Shown here piece by piece: positions 1-7,919 of a stretch of DNA of 38,600 nucleotides. The DNA comes from Dehalococcoidia bacterium. GTDB lineage: Bacteria > Chloroflexota > Dehalococcoidia > Dehalococcoidales > JAUWYK01. Numbering within the stretch: position 1 is the stretch's first letter; each line of letters begins with the position of its first letter. The DNA is taken from contig JAUWYK010000007.1 of NCBI GenBank assembly GCA_030615865.1, forward strand, positions 1 to 38,600. Direction: 5' to 3'. The position numbers and the translations under genes are program-made. The notes below the pieces were generated by a model. It was not told where the DNA came from and ran no database searches. It saw only the letters and a list, made by a program, of their open reading frames with translations.

Positions 1-69
1 CAATTGTCCGCATGTTCCGCAGAACTTGCCTCCCTCAGGATTCTCATGCCCGCACCGTGGGCACTTCAT
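1..69 (-). CDS. Zinc-ribbon protein, N-terminal fragment cut by the window edge
   Basis: The first 23 codons of a minus-strand gene read MKCPRCGHENPEGGKFCGTC and then GQL before the window ends. The two CxxC pairs, CPRC and CGTC, are the standard short zinc-ribbon found at the N-terminus of many bacterial proteins, where it binds one Zn and is usually followed by an unrelated domain. The ATG is preceded by an AGGGGG site and, further upstream, by a strong promoter. The rest of the protein is outside the window, so its function cannot be given. Confidence 0.75.
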   Translation of the reverse strand, partial: MKCPRCGHENPEGGKFCGTCGQL

Positions 70-95
70 GATGGATCCCCCTCCCCGCAAGCCAG

Positions 96-124
96 AGTAT
101 ATGACCGTCAGGTAGGAATGTCAA
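96..124 (-). promoter_or_regulatory. Sigma-70-type promoter for the zinc-ribbon gene
   Basis: Read on the minus strand there is TTGACA (124-119), a 17-base spacer and TATACT (101-96). This near-consensus promoter lies about 30 bases before the zinc-ribbon start codon and points away from the restriction genes. Confidence 0.7.
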
Positions 125-171
125 TCCCTGCCGGATTGCACAATCTGACGAAAAGTTACCCAGGGTACTTA

Positions 172-1257
172 TCAAAATAAGTCGTCCAGAGTCTTGGCTT
201 GTTGTAGTCTGCTAAAGGAAGTATACCGTGGTGCTTGTGGCGCTTTCACCCTGCTCTTCGGCACCAGATTGATGTGCTCTATTTCCTTCGCTGGTTCCGT
301 GAAATTTACCACAAATTTTCCGGTGTCCTGCCAAGGCACGATGTTATTCACTGGTGCCCAATGAGTCACGGCAGAAATCGGAGCTACACGATATACTGCG
401 ATATACTTTATCTGCGGAATCATGCTCTCATGCATACGAATTGCATACCACCGATTTTCTCGCAGAAAAACCTCTTGGAAGCCCTCTTCTTGTGCCGGCA
501 CCACGATTGTGTCGACATCTCTTGGTTGAATTGTTTCTGTAGTTGCGGTCAGCACGCTCGGTGTAGAGATTGAAGTAATCTCTACCTCCGATGTCCTAGC
601 CCAGAACCTGCTGAGAGCCTTTTTAACTTGTGCTGGCTTGATAGTGTCATCTCCTATGGTTGAGCGCACGAGTCTGACAAAGGCGTTTGGGGGTTCCGCA
701 AACATCTTATCCAAGGCTTTCCGTATTTTCCCCATAGTGAATGTTTCTCTACCAATTTCATCAAGAACACCTTTCGTCATTGCATCACGGGAGAAACGCG
801 AAAAACGTTCTGCAACCTGTTGGACTGACATGCCCTTATTTTCCTTTACATCGAGAGACACTTCAAAGAGCAGTTTCTCAGGAGCTTCCGCCTTCTCAGT
901 ACTGTGATAAACTTTATATGTGACACCATTAGTAAGGATACACCATTCAACACCGGCATTGGCAGCATAGCCAACTACTTGAGTAATCGATTTGACATCT
1001 GTAAGAGGGTCATTCAGTGGTTTCGCTTCCACGAATAGGACTGGCTTGCGGTTTATTTTGAGTGCGTAGTCAACGGACTTTCCATCTATAGTTGGGCACT
1101 CGAGTTCTACTTCATCCGGATCCCTGACATCCCAACCAAGGGCCTGTAATAACACGTCTGTAAATATTGTTCGGGTTGGGAGCTCTTTCAGGTCATCCTT
1201 TCTGTGTCTTTCCAACTTGGCCTGAAGGCTTTCAATGCACAAAACAATAGTATTCAT
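172..1257 (-). CDS. HsdR-N-like PD-(D/E)XK nuclease protein of the restriction operon
   Basis: A 361-residue protein whose first 150 residues match the N-terminal nuclease domain of type I restriction R subunits. The catalytic set is visible as D63 in SVDYAL and E77-x-K79 in VLFVEAK, followed by a conserved block TQVVGYAANAGVEWCILTNG. There is no helicase (no Walker A or DEAD box), so it is a stand-alone nuclease domain plus a C-terminal region of about 100 residues with the pattern ENRWYAIRM and IKYIAVYRVAPIS. The start is set by a GGGAGGTAA site just upstream. It is the last gene of a three-gene minus-strand operon behind the type IIG-like enzyme (67-base gap). It may be an extra nuclease or a DNA-end sensor for that system; this role is inferred. 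Confidence 0.8.
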   Translation of the reverse strand: MNTIVLCIESLQAKLERHRKDDLKELPTRTIFTDVLLQALGWDVRDPDEVELECPTIDGKSVDYALKINRKPVLFVEAKPLNDPLTDVKSITQVVGYAANAGVEWCILTNGVTYKVYHSTEKAEAPEKLLFEVSLDVKENKGMSVQQVAERFSRFSRDAMTKGVLDEIGRETFTMGKIRKALDKMFAEPPNAFVRLVRSTIGDDTIKPAQVKKALSRFWARTSEVEITSISTPSVLTATTETIQPRDVDTIVVPAQEEGFQEVFLRENRWYAIRMHESMIPQIKYIAVYRVAPISAVTHWAPVNNIVPWQDTGKFVVNFTEPAKEIEHINLVPKSRVKAPQAPRYTSFSRLQQAKTLDDLF

Positions 1258-1324
1258 ATCTTACCTCCCGGTTCTTCACCTGATTGGCACTCCCCGGCTG
1301 TTTGATCCCAGCATTCATGTTCAC

Positions 1325-4300
1325 CTACATTAGCCTAGCTGTCTTATCGGCTTGCAATGAGCGCAAACCCAGCTTCTGCCTCAGCGCTTCAATAATGCGC
1401 TGCTTAAGTTTCCGGTCCTGAGTCCGGGAAGAGGCGAGTTCTTCTATCCGCTTGGCTAGTTCTGATAGATATCCTCTATAGCTGGTGACAGACTGGTGCA
1501 CAACGCTTGAATCAGCAGGGACAGCTACCGCTGTCGAGGCTCCCGCCTGTAATGCAAATTGCATGAACTCAGCTTCATCGGGACTATCGAAATCCATCAG
1601 GTTGCCACCAATCCTGAGTCGGTTAAATGTCACCCGCTCAAAATCCTCCATTCCTTCGGGAAGTTGCACAAGTCTTGTTTTGGTTCCTGAGGGGACAAAA
1701 TTGTCAGGGAACTTCTTGATCAAATCAGGGTCTAGCTCTTTATACAGCTCCTCGGCTATTGCTTCCGCGTTGGGGCGAGCTCTCTTTTCTCCAGGGTGCT
1801 GGGTGGACCGGGCACGCTCAAAACGAGACTCAACCCGCTGGCACACAGCGGCGTAAAGCTCTGACAGAACCCTCCCTCGTTCCTCGGGGTCGTCAAAGCC
1901 GATCGCCTCTAGGACAGCATCATCCAAAGCTTGACGGTCTGGCTGGTTGACCTCCTCAAGCACTGGCAGAATCGGCCTGTCAGCTATCCTACGTACAGCG
2001 TTAACTATCTTGGTGGCTGACGCTTCAGGTATTGCCTGGGGGTCTAGGAAAGGAAGCTGAGCTACTTCATAAACCTTAATGTCAATAGAGTCAATGCCAC
2101 GCCCCGCAAATTGCCTGCCCCACAGTTCTGCGCAGAGGAATGTAAACATAGAGTTCAAGAGCCCGAAAAGCAGTTCATTGTAGTCGGGTTTAGGAGGATT
2201 GATATTGTAGAATCGGGCATCTGCAAGATATTCAGAAGGATTGTAGGGGACGGAATGGGTATCTGTTATATTCATGAACCATAGGAACTTGCCTCTATTT
2301 CTCTCATCTAGAGAATACCAAGGGCTTCGATTAGCACATGTCGGCTTTTTGGCCGGTACACCAGCGCGCGGTCCAACGCCGAAAGACTGCGTCTCTCCTG
2401 CACGGATATATTTCAATACATGCTTACCAACCAGTGCTTTCTTTTCATCAGAAACGATAAGTACCCGGAATTTGGTGATGGATTCATCTATTATCAGGGA
2501 TTTAATATCACGCGTTGATTTCACAAGAGGTTTCAGGTATTCGGCTTCAATGACGTAGCGGCCACCATCGCCAGCTTCCACTAGTCTTAGCTGCCTCTTT
2601 TTTGTTGGAGAGATGCCATATTGCTTCAGTTCCGTCTCTGATAGGTCATCTGTTAAATCCATCACGTAAAAGAAGTCGTTCGCACCCGAAGTAAAAGCCC
2701 GTTTTACATTGGTTACGTCTCCCAGCTGGCGAAAATTGTCTTTGCCACGTCCCAATATCTGGAAGAAGATATCTGGTGCCCTGAGATACTTGCCCCATTT
2801 CGAGCCAGTGAACTTGCCTTCATCATCCAGCCCCTCGTTCCACAAGTCAGATTGCTTGATCGGGAAGATACGCCACAGGTCATCTTCTTCTAAGGAATCA
2901 GCATCCTCGATTCGCTTGACCATGCTTACGAAAGCAGTCATGCGCTCTTCCTCGCCTCCGTACCTGGGCAAGAACTCTAGTAAGGGAGCTTTCATCTGAA
3001 CAAACTTGACCATGTTATTTGAACGTTCATCCTTATGATTGCATCTCTGAAGAATAGTTATGGAGGTATTCACGTCAACCGCTGGAAACCAGTGTTCTAC
3101 CTGAGGCTCCAGAATGGCTATTATCTTGAAATGTCTAAAGAAAAACTCCTGCAGGTACTTGCCGTAATCGACATCGACCCAGGAGCTATGGGTCAATAGC
3201 CCCAGGTAACCGCCCTCCTTAACGAATGCAGCTCCATGCAGAAAGAACAGCGCATAGATGCTGGAGCGCTTTGACACCTCCAATTTCCAATCTTTCTGTA
3301 TGGCAGCATGAGCTCGCTCTTTGAGACCGGGGAAGAGGTCTTCCATCTCCTCCTGGCGGGTGTATGGTGGATTACCAACTACGGCATCGAAAAGAGGTAC
3401 AGTAGTCTGGACTTTTTCCGTAGATAATCCAGCTACCTTGTAGGAACGCCTGTAAAATTCATATTGGCTGTGTTGCGGGAACACCTTGAAGAAATCATCA
3501 TGAATGATCTTGGGATAATTCTCGGTAGAAGCTAGATCACGGGCAGCCAGATTAATGACCGACATATGAGCCGGATAGCGGGCAATATCTATCCCCCACA
3601 ATTGCTCTAGGAGTTCTTCGTGATTCTTTCCTGAATTCAGCCTTTTTAGTCGACTGTAAGCTCTGACTAGAAATGTGCCGGCACCACAACCTGGGTCAAG
3701 TACAACGTTATCTACGTTTCGTATGCAAAAAGTGTTAATGAGGTCTACTACATAAGAGGGAGTGAAGTATTGCCCCAGTTTGTGCCTTTCATCAGGTGCG
3801 ATTAGGCGTTCAAAAATACGACCGATTACTTCATAGTCAAAGCGCGTGAAGTCATACCTTTCTACATCCTCAACCATTTCCCGCCACAGCTCTACCGCTT
3901 CGTCAGACGCAAATGGAACCGTATCTACCAGTTCCTCAGTAAATACAGTCTCGTAGTCTATCTTCATCGCCTTAGCGAAGATCTCGCCAAAACGTATCCA
4001 CAGCTGCTCTCCCGTTTTTATTGTGGTTGGCACACTCAGTGCCGGTAAACCCTGGTAAACCTTGCGCATGGCTTCGTAGAATACGACCTTGTTCACCAAC
4101 ATAGAGCACGCTAGTCTAGCGGTGCGAGAAAGGCTTTCAGGAAGAGCCTGTGCACTATCGTCCCAAGTCCACCCCTGGTCCTGAACCGCCCATTCCCGCA
4201 AGCCCTTTGCGAACACCCGGTCGGCCTTATAGCGCTTTTGCAGTTCGGCAGCCACTAGACCTACCAGTAGTGGATCCAAATAGCTTTGGATAGCCTGAAT

Positions 4301-4828
4301 AAAGCCTTCATCTAGTGGTTGAGGCGGGGCGAGAACAACACCGCTGACGATACGCCCAAGTGCTTGTAGGAAATCTTCCAGCCACTGTTTTAGCGATGCT
4401 TCTACCTCCGGAAGGTCAAGTGCTTGAGAGGTGTGTATAGCGGCGATAGAAGGATATTGAATTAGGGAACGCTCATAAGGTGCTCGGCCAGGGATGTAGG
4501 TCTTCCAGAGGACTGCACTGTTGACATTCCAAGTGACGAAGTAATCGGCTCCCATGGCATCGGCCGTACCATGAGTCTTTGTAACCACCGGCAAATACCT
4601 GGGTGAACGCCCGTCGCTTCTATCTGGGAGTTTTAGCTCAAATACACAGATGGGCTTCCCTTGCTTATCAAATAAGGTAAGGTCATTAAAGCGACGTATC
4701 TTGCCATCGACCAGGACTTCAAACTCCTGTTCGACCTTGCTAAGAGGTAGCTCTGGATACTTCTTCAGCAGGTCGCTCATCCAGCGAAGAACCCTTCCTT
4801 GCCACTGTCTCTCATTTATAGGTGACAA
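1325..4828 (-). CDS. Type IIG-like restriction endonuclease / adenine methyltransferase
   Basis: A 1,167-residue single-chain restriction-modification enzyme. An N-terminal nuclease-like patch has D49 and E64-x-K66 (CVFELKLPD). The methyltransferase core follows: GQYFTP near residue 349, the AdoMet motif I VVLDPGCGAGTFLVRAY near 375, and the catalytic motif IV VVGNPPYTR near 485, which is the NPPY of N6-adenine methylases. The long C-terminal half would hold target recognition (TaqI_C / Eco57I style). It starts at TTG; a TAGGAG site lies about 10 bases upstream and no better ATG start is seen. It should methylate one sequence and cut unmethylated copies of it. It lies between a small HTH gene and an HsdR-N-like nuclease in one operon. 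Confidence 0.88.
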   Translation of the reverse strand: MSPINERQWQGRVLRWMSDLLKKYPELPLSKVEQEFEVLVDGKIRRFNDLTLFDKQGKPICVFELKLPDRSDGRSPRYLPVVTKTHGTADAMGADYFVTWNVNSAVLWKTYIPGRAPYERSLIQYPSIAAIHTSQALDLPEVEASLKQWLEDFLQALGRIVSGVVLAPPQPLDEGFIQAIQSYLDPLLVGLVAAELQKRYKADRVFAKGLREWAVQDQGWTWDDSAQALPESLSRTARLACSMLVNKVVFYEAMRKVYQGLPALSVPTTIKTGEQLWIRFGEIFAKAMKIDYETVFTEELVDTVPFASDEAVELWREMVEDVERYDFTRFDYEVIGRIFERLIAPDERHKLGQYFTPSYVVDLINTFCIRNVDNVVLDPGCGAGTFLVRAYSRLKRLNSGKNHEELLEQLWGIDIARYPAHMSVINLAARDLASTENYPKIIHDDFFKVFPQHSQYEFYRRSYKVAGLSTEKVQTTVPLFDAVVGNPPYTRQEEMEDLFPGLKERAHAAIQKDWKLEVSKRSSIYALFFLHGAAFVKEGGYLGLLTHSSWVDVDYGKYLQEFFFRHFKIIAILEPQVEHWFPAVDVNTSITILQRCNHKDERSNNMVKFVQMKAPLLEFLPRYGGEEERMTAFVSMVKRIEDADSLEEDDLWRIFPIKQSDLWNEGLDDEGKFTGSKWGKYLRAPDIFFQILGRGKDNFRQLGDVTNVKRAFTSGANDFFYVMDLTDDLSETELKQYGISPTKKRQLRLVEAGDGGRYVIEAEYLKPLVKSTRDIKSLIIDESITKFRVLIVSDEKKALVGKHVLKYIRAGETQSFGVGPRAGVPAKKPTCANRSPWYSLDERNRGKFLWFMNITDTHSVPYNPSEYLADARFYNINPPKPDYNELLFGLLNSMFTFLCAELWGRQFAGRGIDSIDIKVYEVAQLPFLDPQAIPEASATKIVNAVRRIADRPILPVLEEVNQPDRQALDDAVLEAIGFDDPEERGRVLSELYAAVCQRVESRFERARSTQHPGEKRARPNAEAIAEELYKELDPDLIKKFPDNFVPSGTKTRLVQLPEGMEDFERVTFNRLRIGGNLMDFDSPDEAEFMQFALQAGASTAVAVPADSSVVHQSVTSYRGYLSELAKRIEELASSRTQDRKLKQRIIEALRQKLGLRSLQADKTARLM

Positions 4829-4898
4829 TCCATACGCTCCTACATTTAGTAGACCTCAGTCCACCGCTTATACCTTAATGAAGAGCCTGTATACCACA

Positions 4899-5144
4899 TC
4901 AACCTACCAACTTGGAATTGGATGATTTAGGCGGACCCACAAGTTCGTAGCGCCAACCCGAATCATCACGAATGGAACGGAGGGCATAGCCACGCCTTTT
5001 TAGTTCGGTTATAATGCGCTGTGCAGTCGGCCGCGAAACGCCCAGTTCCGAAGCCAACTGCCCCGCATTCAATTGTTTGTTAGTGATCAATTCGATAGTC
5101 TTCGCAAACCGTTGTTCAATCAGCTGCGTACGTTCATAAGGCAT
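4899..5144 (-). CDS. Small winged-helix regulator of the restriction operon
   Basis: An 81-residue protein that is mostly one HTH: QLNAGQLASELGVSRPTAQR followed by IITELKRRGYALRSIRDDSG, the HTH_11/DeoR-like pattern of helix, recognition helix and wing. It is first in the operon, has a GAGAGGAT ribosome site, and is driven by a strong promoter. Small HTH proteins in this position (controller proteins) often time the expression of restriction relative to methylation. That role is an inference from position, and the protein lacks the XRE fold of classical C proteins. Confidence 0.75.
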   Translation of the reverse strand: MPYERTQLIEQRFAKTIELITNKQLNAGQLASELGVSRPTAQRIITELKRRGYALRSIRDDSGWRYELVGPPKSSNSKLVG

Positions 5145-5178
5145 ATTAGTCGTATCCTCTCCAGTCGTGAATGATCTT

Positions 5179-5208
5179 AGTATATGCCGGCAAGATGATA
5201 GTTGTCAA
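5179..5208 (-). promoter_or_regulatory. Promoter of the restriction operon
   Basis: On the minus strand TTGACA (5208-5203), an 18-base spacer and TATACT (5184-5179) stand 35 bases before the HTH start codon. This is the only strong promoter seen for the three restriction genes. Confidence 0.7.
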
Positions 5209-5334
5209 TCATATTTTGATATAACTGCGTAAAGAACCGAAAAGAAATTTTCACTATATGGCGCTTTGAGCCATGCGCTGGACTACAACTGCACATAACT
5301 GACTTTTGTTCAATTTCCAGGATAAGCCGTTGGC

Positions 5335-6276
5335 GTGTATAATGTGATTATGGACAGGATGCTCTTCGAGCAGGCAGAGCAACTTATCAAGCGGGCTGAC
5401 GCTAGGTTTTATGTATCTAAAGATACGCTTGCTAAGGGTTCTTCATACTACCCGGAAGTAATCTCTGCCTGTATAGACAGTATGGAACTCTCAACTAAAG
5501 CAGTAGCCTTGTGCCTGGGTGGGGAATACCCTGAAGCCCATGATTTTGGAACCAAGAAATATGAGGAGCTTCTTGGTCGTCTGCGGGATGCTTGGCCCTT
5601 TGAACACTATCCCCCACGGCGGGACTTAGCACGACTGCTCAACTACAACAGCTTTTGGGCTACCTTCTACACGAGGTCAAAATACGGCTTCGAGGTCCTG
5701 CGTGTAGGTGCAGGTGAACTCTTCGAGAAACCTGAGGTTGAGATGGCTCTCAAGCATGCCGAAGACTGTAACCGCATTGCACGGGCGGTGTTGCAGGTAT
5801 CAGATGAGGCAAAGGAGGTATTCGCATCATATTACCTTGAGCACTATGAAAGGTCAAAGAGCGATGACCTTACTGCCGTATTGAGTCGCAGAATGCCAGC
5901 CTACGCGTGGAAGCTTGCCTTGCTCTATGCAGCCGAGGATACAAGTCCAGTGATAGAAAAGCGTCATATAGAACCAGCTCTAATTGCAGTAGACTTCTTT
6001 GAACGGTCTATATCACCGGTGTTTGACGGCTATGGCCAATCAGAGACGAAAAGGCTAGAGGATAAGATTATAGCTCTGTTAAGGGAGTCTCCTGAACATG
6101 AGATGACAACCAGAGAGTTAGTAAGGAAGCTCCATATCTCCGTAGCTTATCTTGGAAGAATAGCCGGTGGTCTGATGAAATTAGGGGTACTGGAAGAGAC
6201 TTACTACAAACCAGAGGATGGCAGAGGCGGCGGGATAAGTAAAGGTTTCAAGCTAGTGGAACAGGAGGACAGTTGA
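5335..6276 (+). CDS. Chimeric HEPN-domain protein with DUF3987/replication-helicase C-terminal tail
   Basis: A 313-residue protein made of two unlike parts. Residues 7-150 look like a HEPN domain: a four-helix region with SACIDSMELSTKAVAL, HDFGTKKYEELL and a late helix carrying RSKYGFEVL; no catalytic Rx4-6H motif is evident. Residues 150-300 match the end of DUF3987-type phage/plasmid primase-helicases: RRMPAYAWKLALLYA, a following helix pair (IEPALIAVDFFERS), then a terminal winged helix (MTTRELVRKLHISVAYLGRI). The ATPase that normally precedes this tail is absent. It starts at GTG, with another ATG five codons later. It sits just upstream of the iteron-like array at 6285-6536. It could be a relic of a replication module or a new DNA-binding HEPN protein. 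Confidence 0.65.
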   Translation: MYNVIMDRMLFEQAEQLIKRADARFYVSKDTLAKGSSYYPEVISACIDSMELSTKAVALCLGGEYPEAHDFGTKKYEELLGRLRDAWPFEHYPPRRDLARLLNYNSFWATFYTRSKYGFEVLRVGAGELFEKPEVEMALKHAEDCNRIARAVLQVSDEAKEVFASYYLEHYERSKSDDLTAVLSRRMPAYAWKLALLYAAEDTSPVIEKRHIEPALIAVDFFERSISPVFDGYGQSETKRLEDKIIALLRESPEHEMTTRELVRKLHISVAYLGRIAGGLMKLGVLEETYYKPEDGRGGGISKGFKLVEQEDS

Positions 6277-6284
6277 AAGTCACA

Positions 6285-6536
6285 AATGTCACTAAATGTC
6301 CAGGCAGAGCTTTGTGACATTACCCAGATACGGAATTGGTTATTACCACTAGTAATATATTAGTAATGTCACAATGTCACTAGGTGATTGGGTCTTCATG
6401 AAGAAGGTGGGAGAGAGGATGGGAGGGAGGATGGGAGGAAGGACAGAGGGTAGTGACATTTGTGACTTGTGACATTCGTAATAGGAACCCAATAGGAAAA
6501 CAGCTTAGTGACATTGATGGACATTTTAGTGACATT
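6285..6536. repeat. Iteron-like array of eight GTGACATT / AATGTCAC boxes
   Basis: The 8-mer GTGACATT or its complement occurs at 6285, 6314, 6365, 6373 (two in direct tandem), 6453, 6469, 6508 and 6529. Three of the first four read AATGTCAC and the last four read GTGACATT, so the array is roughly mirror-symmetric. Imperfect copies (GTCACAAATG, TGTGACTT, GGACATTTT) lie between them. Such clustered boxes next to a replication-type gene resemble origin iterons or operator arrays. The rest of 6277-6838 holds no gene. Confidence 0.7.
6406..6450 (+). repeat. G-rich tandem tract, possible G-quadruplex
   Basis: Between the two halves of the GTGACATT array lies a purine-only stretch in which GAGGATGGGAG is repeated. 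It contains four GGG runs separated by 9, 1 and 5 bases, enough in principle for an intramolecular quadruplex. Confidence 0.45.
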
Positions 6537-6733
6537 AACGGCTAGCGTCCGGCTATAATAGGCTTGCTAACCTCAGCTATTCTTGAGGATATATGCGGGT
6601 GTTGATAAGGCTATATAGGAGGATATATGCGGGGGTCAGATTGTAACTAGAGAGGTACTCCCTCTAGGCTAACTAGCTGGATTACCGAGTGTATCTGTGA
6701 CCAATGCCGGCGAGGTAAGGAGCTAACGGCCTG

Positions 6734-6819
6734 AAAAGAAATTCTCAGTACTAGTAACTATAACTAGTATCTATTACCAAGTAACTGTTTCTTAGCGAAA
6801 GCCTGTGCGAATTTCTTTT
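6734..6819. repeat. 11-bp perfect inverted repeat AAAAGAAATTC
   Basis: AAAAGAAATTC at 6734-6744 is repeated inverted at 6809-6819, with ACTAGTA-rich DNA between. A related direct copy (GAAAAGAAATTTTCACTA) lies at about 5240, on the other side of the HEPN-chimera gene, so this may mark the ends of a small inserted unit. Confidence 0.45.
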
Positions 6820-6838
6820 ATCCCTGAGAGTTTACTTT

Positions 6839-7132
6839 CTATAGTAACTTTTCCCATACGTCAGGGTAGCCATAGTTAACAGCACCACGGCTACCAGGAT
6901 TGCCGGGACTACCTGGATTACCGGGGTTGCCAGGATTACCTATATTACCCAGATTGCCAAGATGCTTATTCACTACCATATCTTTGTAGAGTTCGCCAAC
7001 ATACTGTCCTGATAGCCTATGTACGTGGGTATCCCTCAGTTGACCTATTGGTGTTCCGTTAAGTTTGTATATGTATCTTCCCTTCCAAAATCCGACGGCG
7101 TTACCACTGCTGTTGTAAATATAGTTGACCAT
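6839..7132 (-). CDS. Four-fold beta flower domain protein with collagen-like Gly-Asn-Pro tail
   Basis: A 97-residue protein. The first 57 residues carry four short repeats of the kind YNSSGNAVGFWKGRYIYKLN and GTPIGQLRDTHVHRLSG, the signature of the 4-fold beta flower domain, a small four-bladed fold of unclear role. It is followed by about nine G-x-x triplets (GNLGNIGNPGNPGNPG...), a collagen-like run, and a short end. The GGAGGTG ribosome site is well placed. It lies 75 bases after the RecB/Cas4-like nuclease and in the same direction, so it may be the last gene of the retron transcript. No membrane segment or export signal is seen. Confidence 0.7.
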   Translation of the reverse strand: MVNYIYNSSGNAVGFWKGRYIYKLNGTPIGQLRDTHVHRLSGQYVGELYKDMVVNKHLGNLGNIGNPGNPGNPGSPGNPGSRGAVNYGYPDVWEKLL

Positions 7133-7206
7133 ATAGACAACACCTCCTCAAGCCGATTTACACTGTTTCTAATCTCTGCTCCTGATATTAGAACTTGAGT
7201 TTACTC

Positions 7207-7905
7207 TTAAATGCCACTAATAATATCATTCAATTTACTGAAATAGCCACACCACTGGCAGTTCGGTGAGTGTTCAGGTGCTTCCGGTAATTCAAGAACA
7301 TCCAATACTTCATCTATGAATTTAAGAAAGCCTCTTTCGTCCTTCTCTATTTCTATCCAAGTGATTTCAGCTTCATAGAAAAGCCGGTCAATGCTCTGCT
7401 GGTTAATGTTATCAGGATAGAAGTATAACAAGCCCAATTTTGTAACCGGGGCTAAAGCTAGTTTACCCGATGCTGGATGCTCTAAGGCGTAGGCATAGGC
7501 ATGAAGCTGACGGCTATATAGGTCAGCCGATTCACTACTAGGATTACTGGTCTTGAAGTCAATGACACCATATGAGCCATCATCAAAACTGAGCACGATG
7601 TCAAACCTTCCGTTGATATAGCATGTAGTTTTATGGTTTGGTAGTTCGATAGGTGTGGACGTAACGTACTTTTCACCCAAGCTCACTATTCCAGAAGGGA
7701 GAGCAGCATGTAATTCCCTGGTATGCTTCCCATCATAGTGGTCTTTCAAAAGACCAGCAATTTTGCTGAAAATAGATGGTAGTGGAATTGATGGCTGGGC
7801 TATGTTATGTACCACTTTCTGGTAGAAACACCGCTTACAGCCTTCATATGAGAAGGTGAGGTCTGACGGACTTAGTTTATAGTTCATTCCTTGCATCTTA
7901 CGCAC
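7207..7905 (-). CDS. RecB/Cas4-like PD-(D/E)XK nuclease downstream of the retron RT
   Basis: A 232-residue PD-(D/E)XK nuclease. D102 (GRFDIV), D116-x-K118 (VIDFKTS) and the RecB-type motif Q133..Y138 (SRQLHAYAYAL) give the active site. Two cysteine pairs, C23-x2-C26 near the start and C216-x2-C219 near the end, are placed as in Cas4/AddB nucleases that hold a 4Fe-4S cluster. It starts at GTG (alternatives are the ATGs at 7896 and 7887) only 14 bases after the reverse transcriptase stop codon, so the two are almost surely co-transcribed. Such enzymes trim DNA ends; one could process the retron cDNA or attack invading DNA. It is not part of the usual three-component Ec86-type retron, so this linkage is unusual. 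Confidence 0.85.
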   Translation of the reverse strand: MRKMQGMNYKLSPSDLTFSYEGCKRCFYQKVVHNIAQPSIPLPSIFSKIAGLLKDHYDGKHTRELHAALPSGIVSLGEKYVTSTPIELPNHKTTCYINGRFDIVLSFDDGSYGVIDFKTSNPSSESADLYSRQLHAYAYALEHPASGKLALAPVTKLGLLYFYPDNINQQSIDRLFYEAEITWIEIEKDERGFLKFIDEVLDVLELPEAPEHSPNCQWCGYFSKLNDIISGI

Positions 7906-7919
7906 GATAACCTTTGTCT

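Noticed and set aside
6285..6536. CRISPR array
   Set aside because: Repeats are only 8 bases, in both orientations and with irregular spacing; no spacers or cas genes. The Cas4-like protein belongs to the retron operon.
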